This document shows positions 1 through 10,618 of a stretch of 64,000 bases of DNA, piece by piece. Below the pieces are notes generated by a model, which saw only the letters and a list, made by a program, of their open reading frames with translations, ran no database searches and was not told where the DNA came from. Positions within the stretch are counted from its first letter, which is position 1. Each line of letters opens with the position of its first letter. This DNA is from Spirodela intermedia. Lineage: Eukaryota > Streptophyta > Magnoliopsida > Alismatales > Araceae. Position numbers and translations under genes: made by a program. Location: the NCBI GenBank assembly GCA_902729315.2, contig LR746272.1, forward strand, positions 5,712,272-5,776,271. Direction: 5' to 3'.

Positions 1-496
1 GCTTAAGATAAAAATTATCTTTAAGAATATGTTCCAAATATAGGTTTGCAACTAGTTTTTGGAAAGATTACTCAAAGAAGAATGCAACACAGAAAACCCA
101 TATAAAAATTTGAAGTATTGAAATGATTATGAATTTTACATTATGTATAGTTATAATTTTCTGTATAAGTTAGACACACACATGGCCCATTAGGGCAGGG
201 TGAAGAGAAATTAAAGGAAGCATGAGTAAAGCTGATTGAAAGTGTTCATACCACCCATCTTCTCCAAGAGTCTCAAGTCATCTCCTTCATCCTCTAAGAA
301 TCACAACTGCATTCTACACCTTTGAGCACTAGTAAACACTAGAATATTAGCTATTGCTTGGCACCTTGAAGAGGTTCACTATATCTGCCTTCTTCCACAA
401 TAAGCTTCCCTATCCTACAAGAAGACAATGGTACCCTTGAATTAAATATCTCTTATTATTCATCTTGTGTTTGAATAGAAAAATAAAGGAACTCTT
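1..496. other. AT-rich flank of solo LTR X1, no gene seen
   Basis: No open frame with recognisable homology is visible. This sequence is the left flank of the X1 insertion. Its last five bases, CTCTT, are repeated just after X1, so it was once continuous with 4032 onward. It may itself be old repeat DNA, but I could not assign it. Confidence 0.5.
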
Positions 497-949
497 TGAT
501 AATTATAAATTAGCAATTGTATCTATGTATTAATATCTTATATATAGATGCTAATTAGTGTGTAGAGAATGTAATTATACATGTGTTATCAACTCATTAT
601 GACATTCATAATATTTTATCATTTAAGTCCTAATACATATTATTTTACTTATTTTATTGATATTATGGGACTAATCCCACTTGACTTTTATGAAGTCAAG
701 TGATGATTCTCTCACATTTTTTTGATAACTATTTAATTGTGATATGCAGTTGTCATTGTGTTTAAATGTACATAATCTAATAATATTTATAACTAAGACT
801 TAATAAAATATTAGTATAGAAGTCTCAGATCAAACACATGGGGATTGATTAACTTGTGGTGAAAACTAATTTAGTTTATATATAAAGTGATTTTAATATT
901 TTATTAATATTTAATAGAAATAATAAAATAGATGGATGAGGTGAGAAGA

Positions 950-1234
950 ATAAAGGAAGGGAAGCGGAGAAAAGGAAGTAAGAAAAGAAAAGGAGAAGAG
1001 AGAGCTCTCACGAGAGAAAGAATGGATGGGATCTCTTGCAAAAGGGAGAGAAAGAGAGAGGAGGGAGAAAGCTCTCATGAGAGAGAAAAGGGATGAGATC
1101 TCTCATGAAAGGGAGAGAAAGATAGAGGATGAGAGAAAGCTCTCATGAGAGAGAGAAGGGATGAGATCTCTTGTGAAAGGGAAAGAAAGAGAGAGGAAGA
1201 GAGAAATCTCACGTGAGATGGAGAGAGAAAAGTC

Positions 1235-1275
<41 letters not shown>

Positions 1276-1410
1276 GGAGATCGATCAAGAGAAAGAAAGA
1301 GAAGGAGATCGATCGAGAGAGAGGGAGAGAAAGGGAGAGATCTCACAAGAGACGAAGAGAGAAGAGAAGTCTCACGAGAGAGGGAGAGAGAGAAATAAGA
1401 TGAAAATGAA
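950..1410. repeat. GA-rich minisatellite, 68-bp period
   Basis: The motif GCTCTCA recurs at about 1003, 1071 and 1139, giving a 68-bp period, then grades into simple GAGA repeat. The same 68-bp period occurs in GA-LTR copy 2 (17773 and 17841). Open frames through it encode only Arg/Glu/Lys-rich low-complexity sequence and are not genes. Confidence 0.85.
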
Positions 1411-2658
1411 GAAAGAGAGAAATATGGTCAACTTGTTTTCACGGTGATCATTATTCTCATACAAATGTGTGCTCGAGGATTCACACACATGACATGAGGT
1501 CAGTTGTGAATGTCTCCAATTTATTTTAACGGTTGAATGCTCATTAATCAGCCTTTCATCTTATTCGAAAATAATCTTAGCTTGATCTCCAATTTAATTT
1601 TAACGGTTGAATGTCTCCAATTTATCTTTGTGATTTCTCATTCGAAAATAGAAAAATACTCGTTATTCATAGAACATCATAAATATGAATATGTCGAGAT
1701 TTATCTGTGAAAATCAATAGAAATCAAGTTGGAAATAATCTTAGCTTGATCTCAAATGAGTTTTGAAGGATTAAAAAGAAAAATGAAGATCATTCATCAA
1801 GTTTTGAATTAGTTCTACTCATTTCAATCAAAACATGTATGAAATGAAAATAACTTACCGTAAGATATAAATAAATGATAAAAGCAGGTAAGTAAATGTT
1901 GAAAGTAGGAAATAAATTGTTGCCTAAGTTTAGTCTACCTCTTGGGAAACTAGAGACACTAGTGTGGTGGCTTGGTTTCATCTAGACATGTCACACCATG
2001 CTAGAAGTCACAGACGTATTGTCAGAAGGTTGCCTAGATTGTCAGAGAGATCTAGCAAAAGAGGGGTCAGACCACACTATCACTATTGTTTGAGGGGAGA
2101 AGGGAAGAGCTGACCACTTGTCAAACACTTTGAGTGTAGCCGAGGGAGGAAGAAAGAACTTGCTGATTACTAGAGACATCGATCGCACAAAAGCAGGGAA
2201 GAACAGATTACTATATTTGTGACTGTCATTGGGATTTTAAGGATAATCGATAATGTCTATTTTACCAGATAATAATAGATTATTGTCTTTATATCTCTGG
2301 TAGTGATATGTGCAAGAACTTAAGTTTTGGTATCGTGGTGCTTCGCGAGCTGTTGGATCAAATGAGCTTGGTCACATGGCATGCTGAGCGTTGCAAGATC
2401 AATTCATTGTGATTCACTGTGGACTGGGAACATAAGTTCCTAGTACCATGGCACCTCCTTAGCCATGGATCATCCTTTAAGGCCACGTACATATTGAGCG
2501 GCGTCGGATTCACAAATTGCTGATTGATCGCTTTACACATCTGGTATTGTGGCGGTTTACCAGTCGTAGGATCTAGCTAATATGATGATGTGGCTCGTTA
2601 CATACCACTGGATCACACTGCACTCCAGATGGCTACACTAAAATAGATGAAAACATTT

Positions 2659-2702
2659 AGTCCCACATCGGAAGTATTTCGGATGCATGTGCCAAATATA
2701 AA
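2659..2702 (+). promoter_or_regulatory. snRNA-type promoter module (USE + TATA) in GA-LTR 1
   Basis: AGTCCCACATCG at 2659-2670 matches the plant snRNA upstream sequence element RTCCCACATCG. TATAAA follows at 2697-2702, 26 bp later. This close spacing is that of Pol III-type U6 promoters rather than Pol II-type snRNA promoters. Whether it is active is unknown. Confidence 0.6.
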
Positions 2703-2725
2703 CCAAAGCTATGCTCTCTCAGTAG

Positions 2726-2978
2726 AAATCCCTTCTCTTGAAATAAAATAATGCCCAGGACCATCTTAGGAGAAGGCAAAAAGGTGGTCCGCCCTCGCAC
2801 ATGTACATGTACGGATGCTCCTTGCCCCATGACCAGTTGGCCACTAGGACGTGAAAGGGGAGTGATGCACACGTGCGCTCCAAGTTTGGGTCCCCCAATC
2901 TGGGCCTACCCACTCGACTGGAGTGCCCTTTCAGGTGAGCTAGCAAGTGCTAGCTTGCTAGCAAGTAGAACATTTTTT
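2726..2978 (+). ncRNA. Candidate Pol III hairpin RNA from GA-LTR 1
   Basis: The segment starts about 23 bp after the TATA box at 2697 and runs to a TTTTTT tract at 2973-2978, a Pol III-like stop. It is GC-rich compared with its surroundings. Just before the T-run lies a perfect 9-bp inverted repeat (GCTAGCAAG / CTTGCTAGC, about 2939-2962). The part around 2815-2885 resembles the GC-rich module downstream of the same promoter in the G-family LTRs. Promoter geometry and terminator are visible; transcription is inferred. Confidence 0.25.
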
Positions 2979-4031
2979 ATATTTTATTCATTTATATTTT
3001 TAAATAAGAAAAATCTAAACTTATGCTAAGCATTTTAAATTCGAACTTATAATTAACAAAAATATCCTCTATTTATTTTGTAAGTTAACAAGACAAAATC
3101 AAATAATAAAACTAATTAAAACACAGAAATCTAACTTGAACAAATTGTAAGGACTTAGGTGAACTTTTGTTATAAGTTGGAAGTAATGGAAGAAATCCAA
3201 GTCTTCAGCTCAAAAAAAAGCCCAAGTCTTATAGAGAGGGCCAGCCTAATATATTTATGGGCCCAAGAGAGGGCGTCAGCTTGGCCTTGCCCATTTGGAT
3301 CTAAAAGGGTTATTTAAGAGATGAGATATAGGGCACCTTAAGAGGAGACCAAGAGGAGGATTTGAATGCCATCCTCATAGAAAAATCTAGGCCATCCACC
3401 AAGAGAGTCAGTTATTAATCATAACCATCTATTAGAGGGCCCTAACTCTCTAGAGGTTTAAGGCCTCATGCCCTTCTCTTGGAAGGCACTTTTTGATTCT
3501 CTCTCTAGTAGTGGCTAGCTGAAAGAAAAAGAAGAGAAATCAAGACCGATCAATGACATTCTTGTGCTCAAGATTGTCGTGGAGAAGAAACTACCTAGAG
3601 CGCATCATGATCATCATGGATCAAGCATCATTCGGCCCAGAACTCTCACACAACAAAGTTTATGTAAGATCTAGATCTTAGACGTCATTGTAGTCTTCTC
3701 CATGGATAGATTAACTCTTAGTTCGATCTAGTGTTATCATTTATTCTATCATTCCATTGCGTTAGATTTATTCTCTCCCTTCTGTCACACTTTCTATTTC
3801 TCTTGTCTTCACCTTTTTTAGATTTAATTCTACTCTTCATGATCTCAAGTATATCTATATATATATATAAGAAATAAAATAATTAAAATTCTTACTCTCA
3901 TTACCCATGTTCCTTGAGGATCAACTGTTACTTATCCTAAACTGAAGAGTGAGGTTCTATAAATATTATTTACATGAACTTGGTTGCATCATAATGACAT
4001 ATTTAACCTCTAAATCGAGTTCATCACTCTT

Positions 4032-5034
4032 AAGTTACTTAGCATGTGTTTTTAAGGGTGCCTAGAGCTAGAAGCATAATAGATACATAGACTTGTGGAG
4101 TTTATATTATTAAGATGTCTAGAGAGCTTAGAAAACTAATAGAAAATGATGAACTCACATGGTTTATGTTGTAATGGAGTTTATACTATAAGGGATGTTG
4201 ACTGTGTGAAATAATAGTATTCTTAAGATAAAACCCTGTAAAATTGAGTGTCCTTATTTCTCTCCAATTCATATTTAGTTCAATTTAAGAAAATAGCTTG
4301 AAGATTCGAATTTAAAAAAAAAATAGAATTAATATATGTATAAATAATCAATTCACCTCTATCTTAATTCGTCTAACTACCTATCTAAGGATTAATAATT
4401 ATTATTAAAAAATAAATAAATCATAGAAGGTAACTATTCTTGAGGATTAGATTCCTTAGCTTGTATCTTAGGAAGTTCTTGGGTCAAAGGTCATTGTATA
4501 TTTTCTCATTGTTGGAACTATAAGGATAGGTGAAACACCAAGAGGGAGGATGAATTGAGGTTTCTGAGATTTTTACTTAATTTTTGGATTTAAGTTAGAC
4601 CTACCTTTGTTATCAACACGTGCATTGTCAGAAGACCTCTTAGTACTCTCTTACGAAGAACATCAAACCTTTTTACATTAATTAGTCTCTCACCTAGCTA
4701 ATTTCAATCTCATAAGGAATATTTCTCTAGTGTTCATTTATTTTCTTTGGGAATACATATTGATATTCATAAAATCAACCATTCAAAAATCTTTTGTCTC
4801 CTTGAAGACCCAACCCTTCTTGGGAAAAATATGTCTATCACCATCTTGTGCCTTCATAAAAAATACTATCCCCTCACCACCTAATCATCTAGGGTCTAAT
4901 GAAGAGTAAAATTCGTAATAGTGGAGTTGGTCATTTTTTGGAATTTGTTGATGAAGTGGATGTGGTGTTCTCATTCATCATTGCTGCATACAGTATAAAG
5001 AGCTTGATAATGAGCATTGAATCTAAATTTCGAT
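4032..5034. other. Right flank of X1, probable old repeat DNA
   Basis: No coding homology is seen. Around 4511-4570 the wording (GTGAAACACCAAGAGGGAGG then GATGAATTGAGG) resembles termini of some plant Ty1/copia LTRs, but the match is loose and no partner LTR is visible. The right edge is where the truncated reverse transcriptase of the next element begins. Confidence 0.4.
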
Positions 5035-5600
5035 AGCATACATCTTTGAAATGTGGCTGGAGCATTACACAGACCAAAAGGCATGCGTTTAAAAGCAAAA
5101 GTATCAAATGGACAAGTGAAAGTTGTTTTTTCTTGATTTAAAGGGTTTATATAAATTTAATTATAACTAGAGTATCTATCTAGAAAACAAAAAAAAAAAT
5201 TTCTAGCTAATTTTTCTAGAATTTGATCAGTAAATGGTAAGGGAAAATGATCTTTTCTAGTAACTGAATTTAATTTTCTATAATCAATGCAAACCCTCCA
5301 ACTAGTAGTTAATCTTGTTTGTATTTCATCCCCATTTTCATTTTTTATAACTGTAATCCCTGATTTTTTTGGCACCACTTGTGTAGGACTAACCCATTTG
5401 CTATCTAAAATAGGATAAATAATATCAGCAGCCAGCCACTTTAAAATTTCTTTTTTTACAATTTCCATCATGTTAGGATTTAATCTTCGTTGTGGTTCTC
5501 TACTAGTTCTAGCCCCCTCCTCTAGATATATACTATGCATACATACACTCATATTAATGCCCCTTAGATTATCCATTTTCTAGCTAATAGCCTTCTTATT
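5035..5600 (-). pseudogene. Truncated Ty3/gypsy (Athila-like) reverse transcriptase
   Basis: Read on the minus strand, this is the N-terminal half of an Athila-type RT. Motifs seen are RRLNPNMMEIVKKEILKW, then IIYPILDSKWVSPTQVVPKK, WRVCIDYRKLN and RKDHFPLPF, followed by RMPFGLCNAPATFQRCM. The frame then runs into unrelated sequence before the catalytic YxDD region, so the enzyme is incomplete. It belongs with the linker, protease and gag remnants to its right, which all read leftward from the LTR at 8295. RNase H and integrase are missing from this copy. Confidence 0.85.
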
Positions 5601-5603
5601 TTT

Positions 5604-6680
5604 TCAAAGTACACCTAATAATTCTTCTTCTTGTTCATCACTCAAATCAGCTGCAATAATAATAGGAAATGAATTATTTTCCTCCAAAAACATATATTTT
5701 AAACTAGAGGGAAGAGGTTTCAACTCTAAATTCAGATGATCTTCCTCTTTCTTTTCTCCCAAATTTATATTTTCTATTTCCTCTAATTCTTCCAGCACAC
5801 AATCATCAATAACATTTGAATCATCAAAATCATCTAGAAGATCTATGGTATGACAATCATATACTTGAGATTTCTTAAGATCATTTGCTACCTCAAAAAT
5901 TTTAATTTCTACTTATTGATCTCCACATGAAATTTTCACAATACCTGTAAGAAAATCAATATTCATCTTTGCTGTATGCAAAAATGGTCTCCCTAGGATG
6001 ATTGGTGTATCATAAAACTGTCCATTAAAATCCATTTCCAACACTACAAAATCAGCTGGAAATTTACACCCTTTAACTGTCACTATCACATTTTCTAAAA
6101 TACCTTAAGGATGTTTTATAGATCTATCAGCAAATTATAAAGTTACAGTCGAAGGTTTAAGATTAGAAATATTAAATTTATCACAAATACTTGTAGGTAA
6201 TAAATTAATACTAGCACTGGTGTCAAGTAATGCATTCTGAAAAATGGATCCACCAACATTACACAAAATTAAAGGGACACTTGTATCTCTCAATTTATAT
6301 GCTAATTGATTTAATAATAAAACACTAGTATACATAGATAATTTTTATACTCTAGGTGCCCTTTTTGGTGTACACATTTCTTTCAAAACTCGAGTATATT
6401 TAGGAATATGTTCAATGACAGTGAGTAAAGGAAGACTAATTTGCATATCTTGTAAAATTTTCTTTATTTCTTCATTGTGTTCCTTTTTCTTTCTTTGTCT
6501 AGGCTCTAGAGTTTTAGGAAATGGAATGGTTGTCCTCTCTTTTGAAATTTCCTTGGTAGAATCTATAAAATCCTCTTTTACTCTTATTTGATTTTGTTTT
6601 AGGCTGTCCACGTTTTCCTTTTCTTCTAATGTTTGGGGATAAGGATCAGATAAGATCTTACCACTCCTTAATGCATTCAC
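5604..6680 (-). pseudogene. Athila-like pre-protease, protease and pre-RT linker
   Basis: Three decayed blocks follow each other on the minus strand. The first (6345-6680) has the typical ALRSGK start and a TPKRAPR stretch. The second (6135-6335) is an aspartic protease core, GSIFQNALLDTSASINLLP. The third (5604-5798) is the acidic pre-RT linker containing LELKPLPSSLKYMFL. Related plant elements usually read DLGAS at the protease active site; here it is DTSAS, with the glycine replaced, so the protease is probably dead. Stop codons separate the blocks. Confidence 0.8.
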
Positions 6681-6689
6681 TGTCCTAAC

Positions 6690-8059
6690 ATTTTCATTTC
6701 GTGGGTAGTTCCCCTTGTTGAAATACTATTGTTGGGTATTTCCCTAGATTTTCTATGGGCTGACTAGGTAGTTGTCCGTCCTCTCTCTTATTCTCGAAAG
6801 CCTCTATAATTTTTTTCTACTGTAGCATCATTTGATTCATAGTTTGTTACATCATTTGGCTCATTTGCTACACCATTTCCATAGTATCAAGTTGGGTTTG
6901 AGGGAGTTGATTTTCTGAAATCTGTTTTCTTATTTTGGACGAAATTTAGAGTTTGAATTGGGTCTAAGTGCTTCTGGATTTTGAATATTATTTGGGTCTC
7001 TCCATGAAAATTAATTCTTCTAATTAGAATTATAAGAATTTGAAAAAGGCTCCCTATTTTTATTAAAACTGTGAGCTACTTCTTGCATAGGGTGAAATGA
7101 TTGATCTAAATTATAACATTGAAATTTAGAATAATCATTTTCACCATAGGACATGTACTATTTGAATTAAATTGAGGGTTAAGAGGCTTTCTAATATTGT
7201 CAATAAGTAAATCAAGTTTTTTAAATCTTTGATTAATCTAATTAACTTCATTTCTTAAATTAGAATCATCATTATAATGCAATTCATAAATTCCTCTCTT
7301 CTTATCCTTGTCATATAATTTAAAAGAGGCTTGATCTCTAGAATTTTTACTTAAATTCTCATAAAGACTGTAAATCGTATTAAGGGTTTTCTCCATAAAA
7401 GTTCCTCCACATATAAAATCAACCGTATTTCTATATTTTTCTAATAATTCATCATAAAAAATTCTATTGAGCTGCCACTTGGGTATAGCATGATGAGGAC
7501 ACTTTCTAAATAAATCTTTGAATTTTTCCTATGTCTCATGTAAAGTTTCTCCTGATCTTTGAGAAAAATTCCATATATGATTTCTCATATTTTGAGTTTT
7601 TCCTAAGAGATAATTTTTTTGAAGAAAGGCTTATTCTATGTCTTTTCAACTAGTTAATTCTCTATCTAACGTGGATAGCCAATGGCTAGCTTTGTCCCTA
7701 AGTGTATGAGGAAATAATTTCATCTTAATAATTTTCGGTGTAACTTGAGGGAGATTAACTAAATCACAGATCATATGAAATTTTTCTAAGTGCTGATGAG
7801 GTTCCTCTAAAGGCAATCCATGAAAATTAGGGAGCATTTGAAAAATTCTTAGATTTATTTTAAATTTAATAGTGGGTGCTAATGGGACTCTAATATTGGA
7901 TGCTCTTTGAAATGAATCAAGGGTATAATAATTTTTCATGGCCATAAGATTGTTCTCAATTTGACCTGTACTTCCTTTAGGATCCATCAAAATTAATTTT
8001 TCTTTTGGATTTTTAGTTTTGAATGAAATAATGAAAGAATTTTCTAGCCTTGGATGCAA
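6690..8059 (-). pseudogene. Athila-like gag remnant (left G element)
   Basis: The frame begins with MHPRLENSFIISF at 8059 and contains the retrotransposon gag signature LPNFHGLPLEEPHQHLEKF and FPHTLRDKASHWLSTLDREL. The open part covers 7646-8059. Further left the gag continues as recognisable but stop-broken sequence to about 6.7 kb. The same protein is seen in the elements at 12242 (plus strand) and 27779 (minus strand). This copy is downstream, in its own sense, of the LTR at 8295-10032 and a tRNA-Asp-like primer site. Confidence 0.85.
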
Positions 8060-8270
8060 GGATCTTCTACCATGTATAAAAAATCAATAAATTTGAGAAA
8101 AACGTTTAGTAATTGTTACCCTCCTTTGATATGCTCCACTCTTTACCTTACTTCTCTTTGTTCCTTTTTTTCTAAAAAAAAATAATTGGCAAGAAGAAAA
8201 TAAAACAAGAGTTAAATTTTTTTGTGTACTCTAAAAGAAAAATAGAAAAATACTAAATATTATGCAATAC

Positions 8271-8289
8271 ATCCCCACCAACGGTGCCA
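8271..8289 (-). other. Primer binding site, tRNA-Asp type
   Basis: On the minus strand the sequence just inside the LTR reads TGGCACCGTTGGTGGGGAT. It is close to TGGCGCCGTTGCCGGGGA, the complement of plant tRNA-Asp 3' ends used by Athila/Tat elements. It fixes the sense direction of family G. Confidence 0.75.
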
Positions 8290-8294
8290 AAATT

Positions 8295-10032
8295 TGACAT
8301 GACTTAGTCATTGTATAGTAAATCACACAAATTTAAAATTTATAAAACTAGAAAATACAAATTTTTAGATATTTAGAAGTATTTATAAACAAATATATCA
8401 ATTATAATTCAATAAAACTTCCAAAAATAGTGGTAATTTTCTAGATCTATCATAGGGATGTAATATAATATTGAGTAATTATTCAGAATTTTCCTCAAAT
8501 AATACTATTTTCTATAAATTATATACTAGGAAATAAAAAGAAAATATATTTAAAATTCACGAAAAAGGGAAATAAGGGTGCGGACGTCAAGATAATGTTA
8601 GCGCCTAGCAAACGCGAATCGGGTGGAAACAAAGTTCTGCCCAGCGATTCCTACATAAGTGATTACAGATGATTTAATTGATCAAATTAAGGTCTGTAAA
8701 AGCCGGAAGAGTCGTAATGGAATGAAGTATATATTGGTAAATTTAAATCACACAAATTATCACTAAATGAAGCGAAAAGTAAGTTGAAAGTAGGAAAATA
8801 GAGTTCCAACATCGCGACGGCGATGCACTGGAAGCCTAAGCATTCAGGAGGATTGTCATGTAGTGTCTATGGCCTCAAAGGCTCTTCTTGGACAAGGATG
8901 ACGTGGGTAATCTCTAGATCTCCTTGCGAAGTTTAGAGATCAATGAAATGGGTCGTCAAATCGTCTCTAGCGGCTGTCACCTGGTGGAGTGGAAAAATGA
9001 CGACTTTGCGGCTCTCTGGTAGCTGTCACCCGACGAAGAAGAGCTGAATGGAGGTGGGGCGTGTGTCAGGGAGCTTCATCTTCAGGTCCACACAGTAAGA
9101 GGAGGCTCTTCATTGCATCCGGAACGCTCTCTGGAGGTGGCGACTCGTCTTCCGGTGGATCGTCTTTTTCCTGACGACGGCTTGTTCGTCGATTAATCGG
9201 AGATGCTTTACTCGATGGATTCACGATCCTTTTATCGCGAATCATTTAGCAATTTTAGTAACAATGCTCCACGAATCGCATTGATGAGATTTTCACCGAT
9301 GATCTAGCGATTTTAGTTGCTTAATCCTTCACCGGTGATCAACAGGAAAGTTGCGATAATCAGATAAAAAATATGAGTTTTGGCTTTGGAAGAATTCGAA
9401 CCTGCACTAGTTGCCCACCTACATGAGAGAGATGGACATAAGTACTTTAATGCCCTTATCTAATGATGTCATCATGGTATATCTCTTTTATAAATAAGGG
9501 GTATTTTAAGTATTCAAATCATCGAACCCTTTCTAGGGAAGGTGTGATGCGGGTTTAGTCACACATCGCTTGTGCGCTGAAGTTTCGGGCAAATATATAA
9601 TAATATTACATTTACAAGCAAGTTCCTTTCTTGCGTATGTACGACCACTCCTTGCCCCACAACCGGCTTGCCACTAGTGACGTGAAAGGGGAGTGGCGTA
9701 CACGTGCCCCTATCGATCCTAGCCGCTCAAGCCCTTGCTCACGGCTACTCCTCGACTGCACTTCCAATCCACTTGTGGGCCCGGCTGGCCGGGCAAGTCC
9801 GCCTCATTTTCTTATATTTTTATTTTTATTTCTTTTTCTTCATTTATCTCAAAAGTAAGACTGTAAAAATCATATAAATTCATATAAAATTACATAATTA
9901 CCCAAAAATTCATGTTAACCAACTGAAAACCACTTTTCATATTTTAACATAAATATAAGTCTATTTATAATGAGTTAAGGCTAAAACTATATTATTTAGT
10001 AATTATTAACTCATGATAATGAAGACTTATCA
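8295..10032 (-). mobile_element. G-family LTR (long subfamily), shared by two elements
   Basis: This 1.74-kb LTR begins TGACATGAC and ends GAAGACTTATCA on the plus strand; its sense is minus. Its left edge abuts a primer site and gag, so it acts as a 5' LTR for the left element. Its right edge abuts a polypurine-tract sequence (10033 onward), so it is also the 3' LTR of another minus-strand element. It carries a ~110-bp block near 9419-9537 that other G LTRs lack, except the copy at 62432. Confidence 0.85.
9557..9599 (+). promoter_or_regulatory. USE + TATA module (degenerate USE)
   Basis: AGTCACACATCG, one substitution from the canonical element, is followed 25 bp later by TATATA at 9594-9599. 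It is antisense to the LTR. Confidence 0.45.
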
Positions 10033-10199
10033 CACCCCCCAACTTAAATCATTGCTAGTCCCTTAGCACTGGAATTATGAAAATAAAAATTTACAAATCT
10101 CAAACAACATATTTTAATACAAAATAAAAAAGACTATTAGAAATAATTCACCTTTAGACACTTTAGATTCTTATATCAAGTACTTATCAATCATCCTAC
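10033..10199 (-). other. Fragment of G-element 3' region with polypurine tract
   Basis: Directly after the LTR, CACCCCCCAACTTAAAT is the reverse complement of a polypurine tract AAGTTGGGGGGTG. It is followed by about 150 bp matching 22113-22260 of the complete G element. It is the remnant of a second minus-strand element joined here by recombination. Confidence 0.7.
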
Positions 10200-10513
10200 C
10201 ATTCACACCTTTATTTTCCTTTTTTGTGAATTTTAAATTTATTTCATTTTCATTTCCTGGTATACAATTCATAGAAAATCGTATTCTTTGAGGAAAATTA
10301 TAAATAATTACCTGATATTATATTACATCCCTATGATCGACTTGGAAAATTACAACTATTTTGGAAGTTTAATTGAATTATAATTGATATATTTGTTCAG
10401 AACTACTTCTAAATATCTAAAAAATTGTATTTTCTAGTTTTATAAATTTTAAATTTGCATGATTTACTATACAACAACTAAGTCACATCAATTTTTGACG
10501 CTGTTGCTAAGGA
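10200..10513 (+). mobile_element. Truncated 5' LTR end and primer site of plus-strand G element
   Basis: About 290 bp of the sense-oriented 3' part of a G LTR end in CACATCA at 10490. A diverged tRNA-Asp-like primer site follows at 10496-10513 (TGACGCTGTTGCTAAGGA). This begins the plus-strand gag-only element whose coding part lies at 12242-14650. Confidence 0.7.
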
Positions 10514-10618
10514 TGTATTACATAATATTTAGTATTTTTCTATTTTTCTCTTAGAGTACACAAAAAAATTTAGCTCTTGTTTTATTTTCTTCTTGCTGAT
10601 TTTTTTTTTTGGAAGTAA

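Larger units (their letters stand above)
740..3142. mobile_element. GA-LTR copy 1 (2.4-kb LTR-like unit) nested in X1
   Basis: The unit runs from TGATATGCAG to TTGAACA and is flanked by AATTG at 735-739 and 3143-3147. Removing it restores the X sequence seen uninterrupted in the inverted copy near 58.37 kb. It contains a GA-rich minisatellite (about 950-1410), a long AT-rich middle, an snRNA-type promoter module (2659-2702) and a GC-rich hairpin segment. Related copies start at 17449 and 59909. No gag or pol is linked to it, so it is called a solo LTR from its ends and target duplication only. Confidence 0.75.
497..4026. mobile_element. Solo LTR of family X (X1), split by a nested GA-LTR
   Basis: The unit begins TGATAATTATAAATTA and ends GAGTTCATCA, so it has TG...CA termini. 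It is flanked by the 5-bp direct repeat CTCTT (492-496 and 4027-4031), as expected for an LTR-retrotransposon insertion. Without the nested unit at 740-3142 it is about 1.12 kb. An inverted second copy with matching ends lies at 57452-58585. No internal retrotransposon region is attached, so both are best read as solo LTRs left by LTR-LTR recombination. Family identity is unknown and element strand cannot be set without an internal region. Confidence 0.8.

Noticed and set aside
1161-1403. Arg/Glu/Lys-rich open frames, also at 17647-18066
   Set aside because: They are forced by the GA minisatellite; several frames are open at once and none has non-repetitive content.
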